DNA of 64,000 bases, taken from Pristionchus mayeri (Eukaryota > Nematoda > Chromadorea > Rhabditida > Neodiplogasteridae). Location: NCBI GenBank assembly GCA_036245805.1, contig BTRK01000005.1, positions 18,452,984 through 18,516,983 on the forward strand. Reading direction: 5' to 3'. Shown one piece after another: positions 34,701-48,800 of the stretch. The number at the start of each line of letters is the position of its first letter. Position 1 is the stretch's first letter. Made by a program: the position numbers and the translations under genes. Under the pieces are notes generated by a model. The model had not been told where the DNA came from and ran no database searches. It saw only the letters and a program-made list of their open reading frames with translations.

Positions 34701-36792
34701 TTTCCCTATCTCTCCCAATTCAGGACACCTCCCCTTGCGACTCTCTCCTGCCTTCTCCATCGCCCCCTCACTCACCTTTATGGAGTGGATCCTGCACACT
34801 TAGCAGCACGGGTCGACTGCTTCCCTCTGCCTCAGCAGCAGCAGCCTTCTCCGCCCTCTCCTCCTCCGTCTCTCCCTCTCCTCCATCCGATCCACCTCCA
34901 TTCGCTGCACCAGTCGTAGCCGGAGGACGAACCAATTCAGAACGTCTGCAAGAGATTAGATCAATGCGTGAAAGATGGGAGTGGAACTGTACCAAAGAAA
35001 CCCCAGGTTATATTAACGTTACTAGTGACATAAATTATTGAAAGACCAACAGAGCAATAATAACTTCCTGCATAGGAATGAGAGGATATAATAAAAACAT
35101 CTTCCTAGGTGGGCGATTGTTTAAGACCTTGGGTCGTATACAACCGACCCACCTCAATGGATGGTCCTCGTCAGTGCAACTGCCCATTACAATAACAAAA
35201 GATAAGGGGGTTAAGGAGGGAGGTGAAAAGGCAGGAGAATTATAAGAGCGGAAATTTGAAGAAAAATTATTGCTCTGATCAGAATACTTAAACAAACGCG
35301 GCAATAAACTATTCACGTGGGCATAAGATATCAAAGTTGTTGTTGGCTTGGTTTTAGAGCGTGATGGAAGCCATAAAAGTGAGAGGAAGAAACCTTCAAT
35401 CAAGTGGAAGCAACTTCCTCATCTCTATCATCTCCCATCCCCCACTCACAGCCATTTAGGGGGCTTTCCAAGTATCACTACCATGCATAACACAAAAACA
35501 GAATGGATTTAGAGGATGGAAGCAGAATTACATAACATTTCGAGTTATGGGATGTGGAAAGGACCAAACGTTCGAACGAGGAAGAAGAGGAAAAATAAGA
35601 ATGGAGGAAGCGAACGTGCGAGATGGAACATGGAATTACATACCGCTCTGGGAGCACGTATTGAAGTGAGGCATGTAGTGGAGCATTCGAGATGAGTCAA
35701 CTCGATTCGATAACAAGGACATTACAATAATCCCGTCCACAGAACGCACAAGAATGTGCGAAAGTGGAATAGTAACTCGACGGCACGGAATTCCCCTCGA
35801 GTACACAAACTATTCACGGAATAATAAATTCCACGTGCGCACATTATGTGACGGATGAGAGAGAAAAGAGAGAGGGAGGGAGGGAGGGAGTCATTACCAC
35901 TAAGAGAAAGAAGAAGGAGGAGAACGAGGAGGCAGGAAGTTTTTAACGATGGGAGGAGAGAGAAAGAGAGAACGAGGATAGTGAATAACAGAGGCCAAAG
36001 AGTGAAAGACGGAGAGAGAGGGAGGGGGGGGGGTGGTTCGGGAGGGGGGGCAGCAGGAATGCGGGAGGGAACGATGCAAGCGAGTGGTGAGCACGCGAGG
36101 CCTCTCCCTCTCCCTCTCAAACGGCTACAAAATCTGCAGATTATGCAATTCGCTGTGATTGAAATCGGCGGTCACAAGGCCACACTCATGCAGAAACGAC
36201 AAACAACAAAAAAGGAGACAACAATGTTTCTGCAGGCTACAACAACGAAAGCAGAGTGGGATAGGCTTGTAAACAGTCAGGAGCACAAACCAGAGCATTA
36301 GCCTCGTCCGTGTCCTAGCAGACTACACTGTGAAAGGGGGGCGAGGGAGAGGGGAAGCAGAGGGAGGGGGGCAGAAGGGGGGGGGCAGACTCTAAGGAAT
36401 GACGTCCATCGCCCCGTCTAGCACTGATTGTTTGCATTGCACGAGAAATTTCTCGAATTGCAAAAGAATTAGACGAATGCAGGCACTTTTCAGTTGTGAA
36501 AATATTGGAGAAACAATGCGAAGGAAATTACAAGACCATTACTCCAATCTGACGTTCCTGGAGTTAAGGGTTTTAGCAACTAATTACAAAAAATTAAATC
36601 GAATTTGAGCATCAAAGAAGAACAAGAATTAGTTGTTTTATAAGGGCAGAAGCGCTTACGCAATATATTTTGCTAAACGCTCAGCAAATGACGAGATAAT
36701 TTAGTAACCACTAACCGCCTAGTTCTTCTCCGAACCACCGTCCGACACTGATCGGAGGCAATAAAAGAGAGGAGGCGATCCCATCCCCATCC

Positions 36793-36823
<31 letters not shown>

Positions 36824-39800
36824 CCGAGTTCGCAGTGTACGCGCACTAGAAGGAGTGCACTGTAAGATGAGGGAGAAGGAGAGGGGGGAAGGGAGAAGGG
36901 ACGGAGATAGAAGTTGGAGGTTTGGACACGAAAGAAATGCAAACCAATTCAAACAGATCGGGCCACAATCGAGCCTCTGCTCCCATCGCAAAGTCGGATG
37001 AAGGGGAGAAATTGTACGGTTTGCAGCGATTGAATTGTTATGAGAATGGGAAAGCGGAAGAGGAACGGACGGACGTTCGCATGGAAAGAGGGAGAGAGAG
37101 ATGGAGCGAAGGGATGCAAGGAAAGCGTGCAAACTTGTACACTTCATTCCCACAGTATTACTACGAGAAAGGCTCTCGAACGACCAAGGTCTCCATCAAA
37201 GCGCGACGGAAAAGCGCACACAAATCGTCAATAAAATTCAAAGATGATAAATCAGAGGTGACAAATTGACAAAGCATCGCTGGTCATCAAAAGTCCATGG
37301 AAATATTTTGTTCGGCCTAACAAGTATCCTCATTCTGGGAACCTTCTCTGCTCGATAGGCTCACATCCTACACACTCGCATCCCGTCACACTCTCACGAC
37401 CTTCACACCCTCCCCCCTCTGCGAAACGTGTCTTGCAGGAAAGAAGGAGAGAGAGAGAATGAGGTGCTGCTAGGATTAGTCACGTGACATCAATGGATGG
37501 TAAGAGGGGCAGAGAGATGAGAGGGGGGGGGGACTATCAGTGATAAACCCTTTCCTACTGACTGATATGATAATGAGTGAGTGATAGGGGGCAGGCGGTC
37601 GGTTGACTACAGTGGGGCGAGTGATAGTGACAGCCTGAATGGAGGAGAACGAGATCATAGAGGAGAGAAGGGAGAGATACCGACAGGGAGTGAAAAAAAG
37701 GAAATCGAAAAAGGGGAACAGTCAGAGAGACTGAGAGGGAGGATAGATCATAGTGGACTAGAGTCCAAAGGGTGTGCGTGATAGTGGGGGCCGTCGACCG
37801 ATAAGGTGATTAAAGAGGTGATAAGAGGAGGGGGCTGTCCTACCCAATTGGCCACTGCTAAAAAAGGGCGGAATGCAGCAGTAAAAGGGCGCAAATTACA
37901 CCAGACAAGTAAGTGATCGTTCACGCTTGAGAAGTGAGGAAAGAGGAAGAAGGGAGGGGAGAACTTGCACGGGAGCTCAAACCACGAAGAGAGCATGGAA
38001 ATAACACCATGAATATGAGAAGATGAGATGAGATTAAAGGAGCGCCCCTTGCTAACAAGGATCACAGGAATCAGAGTTCACTCAGCGAACGAAGAAATTA
38101 AAGAAAGGAAAGACGAAAAAGGAGTGAGGAGGAATATAAATTAGTCATCTATAGCGGTACTACCGTAATTCCTGACTCACTTTATGTATTTGTTCTCGGA
38201 CGGGTCGACGGCGACCTCGCTGTAGTTGAGCTCGTGGCCATATACCTAAAAGAGCGTAGGGTTGGAATAAATACTTGAGAAAATAGATCACTGGGAATAA
38301 CCGACTACGATGGATGCGCTGCAGTACACCTCTCGTCTCTTCGAATCGCTCGCCAACTCACACCCCTCCACCCCTTCCCATTCCTGTTCACGATCGAAAC
38401 ATCGCCACTCAAACCCGATAGCAGCCATCCCTTCTCACTCCCTCTCCACGTGATCTATCGCGTCTAGCGCCCCGGGGGCCAGACAACACCCCGCTACAAC
38501 CCCCCCCCCCTTCCCCCACTAAAGAATGAAGAGGTAGATTGTAGCCAGTCTACACTCTTCTTATCTGCTCCATAGTGTGCAAAACACATCAACTCGCACG
38601 GGCGATCACTTGGAGCAACGAGGAACTAATTCGATGCACCCATTTAGTCATTTGACACCTTCGTGTACCTGTGAAACATCCGTGCTATTCCGGGTCTAAA
38701 GGGCGAGTGAGAGGGAGAAGTAGAGAGAGAAAGACAAACTCTATCTCTTTTGCTCTCCCATCACAACGGACTTTGCCCCTTGCTGCTCCACTAATCTCGT
38801 GTAGTTTTCACTGTTAGCCTTCTTAGTCTGCCCCCTCCCCTCCCACCCTCTCTCTCTCTCTCCCTCTAACTGCCCATTCCATCTTTGGTCGCTGTCGCAC
38901 ACTCCCACCCTCTCTCTCCTCTACTCGCAGATTGTGCTAATCTCTAGCTTGTAGTCAACAGATCCCCAGCATAAACAATGCTGAATGCTGAACGTGGCCA
39001 CATAACTGAACGAGGAAGAAAGGGGGGAGGGGAGTTGTGTGAATACTCGTTCGAGGCTACGAACTTCGCCCGTTATTGTCGCCTACATACAACACTCCGC
39101 GCACAATCAATCAACTATTCGCCGCCTACCCCGCACCCTTCCCATTTCGTATGACAGCACGGCCAAGCTCTGGCTTGCAAATCATCACGTGACCAGCATA
39201 AGGAACCTCTATCCTACTTTGGACTCTAGCATTCACAAAGTAGGCTCAGAGGGGGCTGTGCTCTCTCCACCACAGCTCTCTCTCACACACTCCACCATCG
39301 ACCATACGCACCTCAAGGGAACACCCTGATCATTCCCATAACCATTCCTCCCTCCGCAATGCGCACACTCATCGCACAAGAAGAGATGAGAGAAGAGCGA
39401 TCCTCTAATTGGCACGGCATCTTCGGCAAGAGAAACGAGATACGCAAGACAAAATAGATTCGAAAGGAAGAGAGGTTCAGCTCTGTAGAGGTCATCGGCC
39501 GAACACTCGCAAACCACCATCCACCCTCACACGACGAGCAATGGAACAGCATGATTCCATCTCCACTATCTCGCTTGTCTCACTGGACTTTGCTCAGTGC
39601 ATTGGAACAATTCTGAACTGGACAGGAAAAAAACGTCTCGACAATCTCTCTTCCTTCCTACAAGAGAGTGGTAGAAGTGTTGACGTGAGGTTGTTTATGA
39701 ATCACCCTTATTATGCGTGATTATTTCATGCTCTGCTAGTTCTCTTCCATCACCTCTTCTCTCTCTCTCTGCAAACCATGCACCTGCATCTCCCTCTTTA

Positions 39801-42800
39801 GACGACGATGTGCACGCAATGTGCAACGCTAAAGAGAAGAATGGAGGAGCGAAAGATGGATTCTAGCCGAGTAAGAGGCTCATTTGACTCCGACAATTTC
39901 ACCTGCAAAACTGCACGTATTTCTCAACCTTCTACAGTCGTCCTTGGAAAGAACTTGATCAAGTGAATGCTCGGGAAGACTGAGCTAGGGGCGCAAAAAA
40001 TGATCACAACTATCGGCTCAACTGGTCAGTAAAGGGCGACGAATTCCCCTCGTCTCACTTGCCCTTTCCTCACTCATTCATCTGCTTCTTTTTACTGCTC
40101 CTTCGAATGGTGCAGACTGCTCCCCATTCAATGCTGAGCATCTTGTGTCGAGCTCTTGCACGTTTCGCACTCTTTCTCACCAGTTAGACTGCACAAAAAG
40201 CAGTGCATTCATCACGAGCCGACGCCCTTCGAGCTCCATCAAAACACAGATGGACCAATGCACACAATCAGCGACTGAGCAAGCGAATGGGCACACTGTG
40301 ACTATTCCCGACTAGAGCAAGGCGACAACAACAGGAAATGGCGCGGCCATGCTTAACAGTGCACGCTATTTTCGAAAACACTTGATTTGCGTCTCCACAC
40401 ATTCTTAAACCCGCACAGCGAGACCGAACTCCGTCAAAAAAAACAGAATTCAACAAGCATTGCGCAATTATCGGCTCTCTAAATCAGGTGTTTCTCGTCA
40501 GTGAGAATGGAAGAATGGGAGACGGGGGAGAACGGGAACATTTCTCGAGCAGACAGAGATGGTCGATGTGCATGTCTCGTTGAGCAAGAGACACATCACA
40601 GACCAAGCGGTGGTTGCACAAAGCGAGAGAGAGAGAGGGGGGAGAGGAAGAGAAGAAGGCAGAGAGACGTGATGCTCATTTTCTTTCAAAAAATGAGCAC
40701 CGCACTGACTCTTTGTTGATAACCAAGTATGCTTCATCTGTCGACGATAGAGATTCTATTCAATTGCGCATGTTTTTGCCATTTGCGGAATATCGCGAAC
40801 ACACTTGCTAAACAATCTGCAGATGGAACGAGAAGAGAACAATTTAATAATAGGATTGAATGGGGGGAGAGAAAGAGGACCCGCATGACGAGAGGGAAAG
40901 AATGCACGTCCCTCTCTTTCGCACTTCAAAAGCACAGGAATAGTGAATGGACAAAGCTGTTCAATGCGCATCATCTAATCCCTTTTATTCGAAGGGAAAT
41001 GAAAGAGTACCTCAAGGAATCGCATGAGTAGATAGCCGAGGTTGACGTCATCGCTCTCTGGCTGCACATGTCGGAGTTTCGAGAAGTGAATCTGCAAGAT
41101 AAATATATGTCTATTAAAATAATCAGAACAATTTTAAACGGTAAGAATATAATTGGATTTCAAAATTTTCGTTTCGCAATGTTTCGACAGACCAGAAAAA
41201 TTTTCTAGCAGATCTGCTTTGGAAACCATTCTCACAGCTTTGTTTAGACACGCGTGGAAAACTAGAACTAATCTGGTTCTCTTCTCTCTTTTTTTCTACA
41301 GCCAAACGATCGGCGGAGAAGGAAGATAAAAAACGAGAAAGGAATGCAAGGTAAACAATATCCTTCATTGCCCGAATCCGGCAGAGGAGCCTATCATTCA
41401 TCTTATCGGGAAGAGGGGAGGGTAATGGAATGGAAAGGAGGGGGGAGAAGAGGGGGGGGAAGCTAATGATCCTTCCTCGTGCGCTGCTTTGCAGATATTA
41501 TTCAATCGCTTGCGCATGATTTCCCTGCTCCTTCAAAATATCCTCCTAATCAGGGTGCACTCATGCTACACACAAGTACTCATGTTATGCAAGTTTGCCC
41601 CCCCCCCCCCCCTGACAGATCAGGGAACATCGGGGAAAGATTACGAACATTCGCGCCTTTGCGGTATCCTTATGCAAATTTCGAATAACGAATCAAAGAT
41701 TATCGATGGGGAACGAGAGGAGGAAGGGATGGGGGAATGGATGGAGAGGAGGAGGGAACGAGGGGTTGGGTGAGGCGCCCAAGGCATCAAACCTCAAGCA
41801 GATTCGAGCTCTCTCGATAAAGGAGCAGCGATCAGAGAGAGAGAGAGAGAGAAGGAAGGGAAGGAGTGTGGTATCTGACGACCATGCAGCAAACCACATC
41901 CCGTGATCACTACAATCCTCTTACTTCCTCACCCTTCCAGGAAGGAGAATCTGGCTCCTCTCTTCAATTGGCATGCTCTCTAACCTCTCTCTCTCATCAT
42001 TCAGTTCCTTCTAAGCATCTGCGATTAAAGCGAAAGCGAGAGAAAGAACAGGCAGCTCACGTCGACCCAACAGATCTCTGTACTCTCGCTAGTTCGTCAT
42101 TCAGCCTCCCTTCTGGTTCATTCGCTCTCGCTGTAAACGGGAATAGTTCCCCCCGCGAGATCTCTGTCGCGAAGCACAAATGTAAGGAAAGACTGTATCC
42201 ATCACAACCCCCAGTCAGAAGAGAAGCCAGAGATCTCCTCTCCTCCTCCCTCTCTCACAATCAGTCAACCTCACACCTCTTCTCCTGCCCCCATCCCCAC
42301 TTCCCCATCAACAGAAATGATCAGACAAGACAAACAACCACCCTCTTATCTCATTGCCCCCGTAACCACACCGACAAAATAGAAACCCGATAGTAAACAT
42401 AAGTGATCTGCTAATTGCGACCATGATCGGTCGTCGTTGAGAAATGATCACCACATAGCGAGATTGTGTAGAGAAATGTGCAAAGTGAGCATGCGACGAA
42501 TGCAGTGGAAAACAGCGAGGGAAAGTGAGCAGGAACATGATCGACTTCCCTTGGTGTTCAGTCATCGTGATCTACGGTCTACGATTATCGACGATACGTG
42601 GAAAACAGACCATTCACTAACTCCTTTCCTCTCTCTTTTTCTTTCGCGGCTCAATTAACGACCAAGCATCTACACAAAAAGGAGGAACGAGACAACGGGA
42701 AAGGAATGAGCGGAAAAGAAAATTTAAAGTAGAACAAGAAGCCATTTTTCTGTGTGGCGTGCCGACAACACCCACCAAGCCCCCGCCAGTCCCTATTATT

Positions 42801-45800
42801 GTCCATGTACCCATTCCAGGAATACTTCTCGCAGAAGTGGAGGCGGCCAGACAGTAAAAGAGTGAGGGAATGGGAGGAGAAGAAGGGGACCATCTCCCCC
42901 CCCCCCTCCGAACGGGCGTGGTGACACAAACAATCGGGGTAAGGGGGAGGGTGGCCTCATCCCTATTGAGCAGCCAAGAGGGACGAGAGAAGAAGAGAGC
43001 GAAGGAGGAGAATGGGCAAACGAGGGAGAAAGTTATAAGAGGAGACAGAGGGGAGGGAAGGAAAGGAGAAAGGGCCCTGACTAGAGATCATAGATGAAAC
43101 GAGCTGCTCGTTCAGGGGGAACAGGCGATTACCAATAGAAGGAGAAAGAGCTGCAAAGACTGGAAAAAGAGGAAGGAGGAGGGGGCACTTGGGGGCTCGA
43201 CCGCTCATCCAATAAGTTAGGGTGCAAGTGGTGCCTTAAAGGGGGAGTGGGGAGTGGGGGGAGGGGGGAGGGTTGGGGCAAGCACGTCCTTCCCACCTTC
43301 GCCCGATTGGTTCTCATAGTCTCTGCTCGCTCTCTCCACTCTCCTCTCAATCTCACTTCTCGCACGCGCAGTGTACAGACTACACAGAGAGCCAAGGGGC
43401 TGAGCAGAGCAGAGCACAACACCAAGCTGCCATCCAAACTATGAGGGGAGAGGAGCGATAAGGGGAGTCAAGCAGGCACCATATTAGACGAGAATGACGG
43501 AGTTACTGACGCACTCCTCAACTTCGGTCCTCTATTTCAATGTTTAGCCCACCACCCGACTACCAGACTAGTCCTTCTCTCAACCAAGCATACTTGATGA
43601 TTGCCTTCCTCAAGTCTAGTCTTCTGCACATAGGTGGGCGCCATCGAAGAAAGCTGTGAAACACCCCCGGATTTCGGATTGGACACTCCCGGTTTTTGGA
43701 AAATTTTGCCACAAAAAAGGGATAATTTACGATCACCCCCCCTTTTGACCCTAAACACCCCCGGTTTTCGATTTCCAGCTTCAACCCCCGCCCACCTATG
43801 CTTCTGCACTCTCATTTCCTCTCTTCGCCCATCAAGTCTCACCCTATCCCCCCACTTCAATCACTCTCGACCTCGTCTGAAATCCTTCACCCTTCTCCAT
43901 TTCTCGTGGCTGCACTCTATGGACTCCGTCGACAGCACTTCTTATTCCTTCTCCTTCCTTCCAGTGTGCTTATTCAGCAATAAACACCCGTCCCTCACGA
44001 GGCAATTCAGGACGAGAGGGCACGAGGGCGATCATTAGACCACACCCTCGAATAGGCCACTTCTACTGGCATCTACGGGGAAATGACGGGAGTGTCATAA
44101 CAAGATGGGGGGTGTACTCGGGAATGGTTGATTGAGGGCTGCGTTCCTATAAGGGCAAACTCTGAGCCCGTTCTATGCAGCCCATTTCATCCACACTTCT
44201 CTGCCTCTCTCTGCTCTCGTTATAAATGGATTTGCACACAATGCAGTCACAGTGCAGCACACGAAGAGGCTAGAGGCTAGAGATCCCGGGAAGAGATTCG
44301 TCTCCTTCCTCTCCCCAAGGCCGAGATCAGACCATCAAAGGGAGATGAAAAGTGCCTTTACGTGCTTCCTCGCGCCACAGTACAAGTGGGCGTGCGAAAA
44401 AAGAAGTCTGGGTCGCATTTAAGCATTCACAAAACACACAATCACGGACAACAAGACAAAGAGGGCTTCCTACTAAGGAGAAAGACCAATCTGGAAGCCT
44501 CTCTTATCACTGAATGGGAGTGCAATGGTCAATGATAGATCACAGAGGCCATCTGGATGGCTGATAACATCTCTATCGCCTCCGCCGGTTTACATGCACC
44601 CAATCATTCCGCTGCAGCCCATTCGATATCGGATATTCGCCATCTCTAGCTCCACTTCCTCCATTTCATCATCACGAATGATCGCGGTGGTCTGACAACT
44701 TATAAAGAGCAGCACCATTCCTATGCAGGGAAACAAAAGTGGCACGGGACTACTTAATCATCACGTGCTATGCACGGTCATTCCTGTGACTTCTCTCTGA
44801 CTGTACTCATCATTCATCCGGGGACGATCGAGTGTAATCAATGAATCAGCCACCGCACCATTCTCTACGGTTCATTGGCCAGACTAGAAATCGAAATGCA
44901 GATGATGTGCAAACGATGGTGACTGCAAACACATCTGCCGTGCATCTGCAGAGTCTCCACGAGTTATTCAATGCGAGCGTGCACAATTGCCTGCTCAATG
45001 GAGTGGGGCCATTACTCACTGCGACGCCTCCCTCCCCCCCTCCCTCTCTCTTTCTCCGATTCATCTACCATAGAGCGTCCAAAGTGTGATGGAATCACAA
45101 GATCAGCATGGCCACGTCACAGCTCTGGCTGCTTCTTCTCCCAAATCGCACGTGATTTCACCCTCAATCAGCCGATCGAATCGATCATAAACGCCATCAT
45201 TCAACCCTCCCCCCATTCGCTCAATCACTCATAATGTGATCACGCGCGATTTCTTTCCCGGATTGGAGTCCGAGTAAACAGCCTCAGGCGGTCTGAATGA
45301 GTTACTCTGCTCTACTCTACTCTACTCTGAATGTTACTCTGAATACTCTGAACTCTGAAGTTACTCTGAATGAGTGACCATGAAACACTCGCCATTTCGT
45401 TCCCACTTATATCCATCTCGTGCTATTTCCTTCCTCCCTGACGAGTGTCGCCACATCACACCTTTCCGAGGAAGGGAGAGGGGGGATGGGACAGTGACAA
45501 GTGCACTCAGTGTGAAGCTCCCCTTTCTAACTTCACTGGGGTCAGAGGCCAAGTGGGAAAGACCACGGCCATTGCCTGGATTACCTCTGCGAGAAGAGAC
45601 AGGAATGATGATTAGATGCGCGCGCGAAACGAGATAGCGACCTCACCTCGAAAGGTTTTATTGGCTGTTCACAAACATGACTTGCAAGACACTTTTTCAG
45701 CACGCTTTTCTCGGGGTAATCACTGATTGTGAGCATGGCGAGGAAGTATTTCACTGGTGATGACGACTACAAATTAGGCAAAGTTTGAGGCCTTTGGTAC

Positions 45801-48800
45801 CACCTGCGTCAGAGTGCAGCCAGCGTATTCCCATGAGGAAGAAAATGAATGGAGGTAATCGAGAAGATACGAGAAGGGGAGGAGGAAGTGAGAGAACGGA
45901 GCAGAAAAAAAGTAGACCGAAAATAAAAAAAAGGAAGGAGGGATGCAGAATGTTGATGGACACTATCCGACCAGGAAGTTGCAGAATGACGCTAAAGAAT
46001 CAAGAATCGGCAAGGCAAAATCCAAAACATAAAGCTGTGGGATCAGCGAAATGCTCGGCCAAATCTCTACTGGTGTGGACATCGTGCAGCTACAGAAAGT
46101 AATCTGTATCGAGCCAATCAATTTTAGACCCGTTGATTTGTTTTTTTTAATTCGAAGAATTGTTAAAGAAGCGACGAAAAAATACAATTTGATGTCAAAC
46201 AAAAGTCTTAGTCATTGGAATGAAAATAGCTTATTGTTCATAATACGGATTTCTTCCCAAGGACTCTTTCGACGAGCGTCCACAGGGTGCAAATTGGAAA
46301 ACAAACGGGCTTACGAGAGAGGAATGGAATACGGAAAGAGAACATAGTACTTGAATGAGATAGAGATCAGGTACGGAACACTACGGTCGGATGAGATACT
46401 TCTGTAGTGAGCACTTGAGGGCGCTCTTATTGTTATCCAAGCATGCATAAACACTATCATCAAACTTTAAGGGATGATAGAGACAAGTCATTGCTTATTT
46501 CAGATCACAAATATCAATAGAAGTTACGAAAGTGACACGTCAAACATCTGCAGCTAATCACAAATTCTGCGCACGCATCAAATATGTGATTCAGGGTGCA
46601 GATAGAAGAAATGAAGTGCGATCAAGTCAACATAATGAATTGTGATTATGAAAATGCATAAGATTACATACCGTGAAGAAGTTGACGAGCATGAGGGATA
46701 TGCCGTAGGACGAGAGACCGCCAGAGTACGCCTGCAAGACAACTTCACTTTCCATTTCGAATAATCTCTCGCTCGGCATGATCAGATATAGACCATTACT
46801 ACTTTCTTTTCCTTCCACTCCACCATCCTCTGCTCCATTTGCATCTCCTAACCACAATATTCCCATTCTCACGTTCACAATCTCCCTCTTGTGCCTTCTT
46901 TGGTGTCCCATCGACCGAGATTATCCCCCTTCCTCTGCTGTGCTCTCTTCGACGGCCATCGATCCAATCAACAACCCATGCACTACTTCTGCCGAAAGGG
47001 GAAAGGGAACGAATCTAAGTCACGGGGGGGGGGGGGGGGGGGGGGATATCACTCCTCCCCTCCAGTCTCACTTCCCGCACACCATGACCCCAATTCCACA
47101 CGCGGAAATCCTTCTCGTTTCACCCAACATCCCCCCCCCCCGTCACGGAACCACCTATTTATAAGCATAAGCACTCATTTCCTTGATGGAACTCCAATCA
47201 TCCCAGTCTCTGATATACAATATGCCTGTGTATCTGAATTTCCGCATATGCAACTCAAATTCTCAATATAGTAACCCCTTCCATCTCTGCACTTCTTGAA
47301 AAGAACTCTTCCGTGATGAGGAAGCTCAACCTCCCCTTCCCCTCCGTTTACTGTAAATATTTACGTGAACACGCATGTAGGAGGAATCTGTGGGTGTTGC
47401 GTGGTCAAACAAGATACTGGTGTCGTCACTGGACAGAGACAGGGAAGAAGCCGAGTTGATTCACCCCTCCGCCTCCCTCAGATCGCCCCGTGAAAAGTCA
47501 AATAAACAAGGTTCTGGATGGCCTTCAGACTCGACGAAAAAACCGGACCCGCTACGTGTTTCCCATTGTGAGTGGGGTGCAATGTAGATCCAGAGGGGAG
47601 GGCGGAAGAGGATCACCCATGTTTTCAATGCTACAAATAACATGAAGATCAGGGGCAGCCTCACATCACTACAGTCTACGTAAAAAGAGCACTCTTTCAT
47701 GACGATATCAGTAGGGAGGGGGGGACCGGAGACGAATTTCGCATAATAATAACAACAATAAAAATAACATCACTAACAATCAAAAGATTCACCTCGTGCA
47801 TTTTATTCTGGAAGATGTACTGCTTGAGCAGAAGCAGCAATGGCTCCACGCATGGAAACTCCGTCTTCACCTAAAGCAGTAAATATATTTTAAATATTAA
47901 TTTACCTTATTTTGGTCAACCTTTTCTGCCCACTCCGATCTTTGAATGGAATTTGGCCTCTCAGCCTTTGGCTTAATTTCATGGGGACTCCCATTCTAAT
48001 CACCCTCCTCTCTTACTCCACTCCACTCATTCCCCTCCCTCTTCTTCACCAGTCCTTCTCCGTCTACTGTACTTCTTCCCGTAAACAGGGAGAGGGAGGG
48101 TCACAGATAGGGTAGGGCTGGGACGGACGACCGGGCGGGGAAGGGGCAGTACTCCTACTAGGACAGCAGTCCCTCTCCGGTCGAGTGTGCCCTGTCCGAT
48201 GCTGGCACTTTGCCAATAGGACGTGTATCGGGCAATTGGAGGGAGAGAAGGGAGAAGGCACTCTGTGCACTTTCTCCCCTCTCTCGTCCCAATCTGTCGT
48301 TGTCGTCAATTGATGAGAGGGGCAAGGACTAGGCTACGATACAGCAACCCATCGAGGGATTCACGTGTAAGAGGTGCCGTTCAGGAGGACGTTATACCTT
48401 TTTATTAGAGTTGTAGTCAGAGTAATGAGATTAGCCTGCGCGGACATTAGAATGGACGCGCGAGTTGATTACCTCATTTGCATCTCACTCTCGCCTATAA
48501 AAGGATCGCCGCCTCACTCTCGCCGGTTCAGTCGGCCCAGTCCGGTCTACGGATAGGTCGGTCTCCGGAGCTCCCACACCCTCGAAAGGTGGAGGTCCTA
48601 GGAGACTGATAGGATCCCAGGGCAGGTCGGTCCCCTCCGGAGCTAGACCCCCGCAAAAGGGTGGAGCTCAAGGGAGACCGTACCTGAAGCCCGTTAGGCC
48701 TGTTCTTACATCCAGGTTGGATACGGTACTCTAGTCGAAACCCTTTGGGCGACTAGACCTACCGTAACCCGCGTCTACGAGGACACCCGAGAAGGCAGGC

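Larger units (their letters stand above)
41092..46671. other. gld-4 intron (5.6 kb), the largest in the window
   Basis: It holds family B MITE copy 2 (43629-43800), a 15-base C run at 41598-41612, an ACTCT-rich tandem array near 45300 and purine-rich blocks around 42840-43280. Several open frames (one of 175 codons at 41866-42393) are compositionally biased and lack splice or domain support. Confidence 0.6.

Noticed and set aside
36440..36610. Possible small gene (plus-strand frame with several Cys and Lys residues at 36399-36608)
   Set aside because: It lies inside a gld-4 intron, with no conserved motif and no partner exons.
41866..42393. A 175-codon plus-strand open frame in the largest gld-4 intron
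   Set aside because: Ser/Pro/His-rich low-complexity translation of biased DNA, no domain, no splice support.
48485..48535. TATA box and initiator as a host gene promoter
   Set aside because: No coding exon follows on the plus strand, and the surrounding TG...CA block fits an LTR better.
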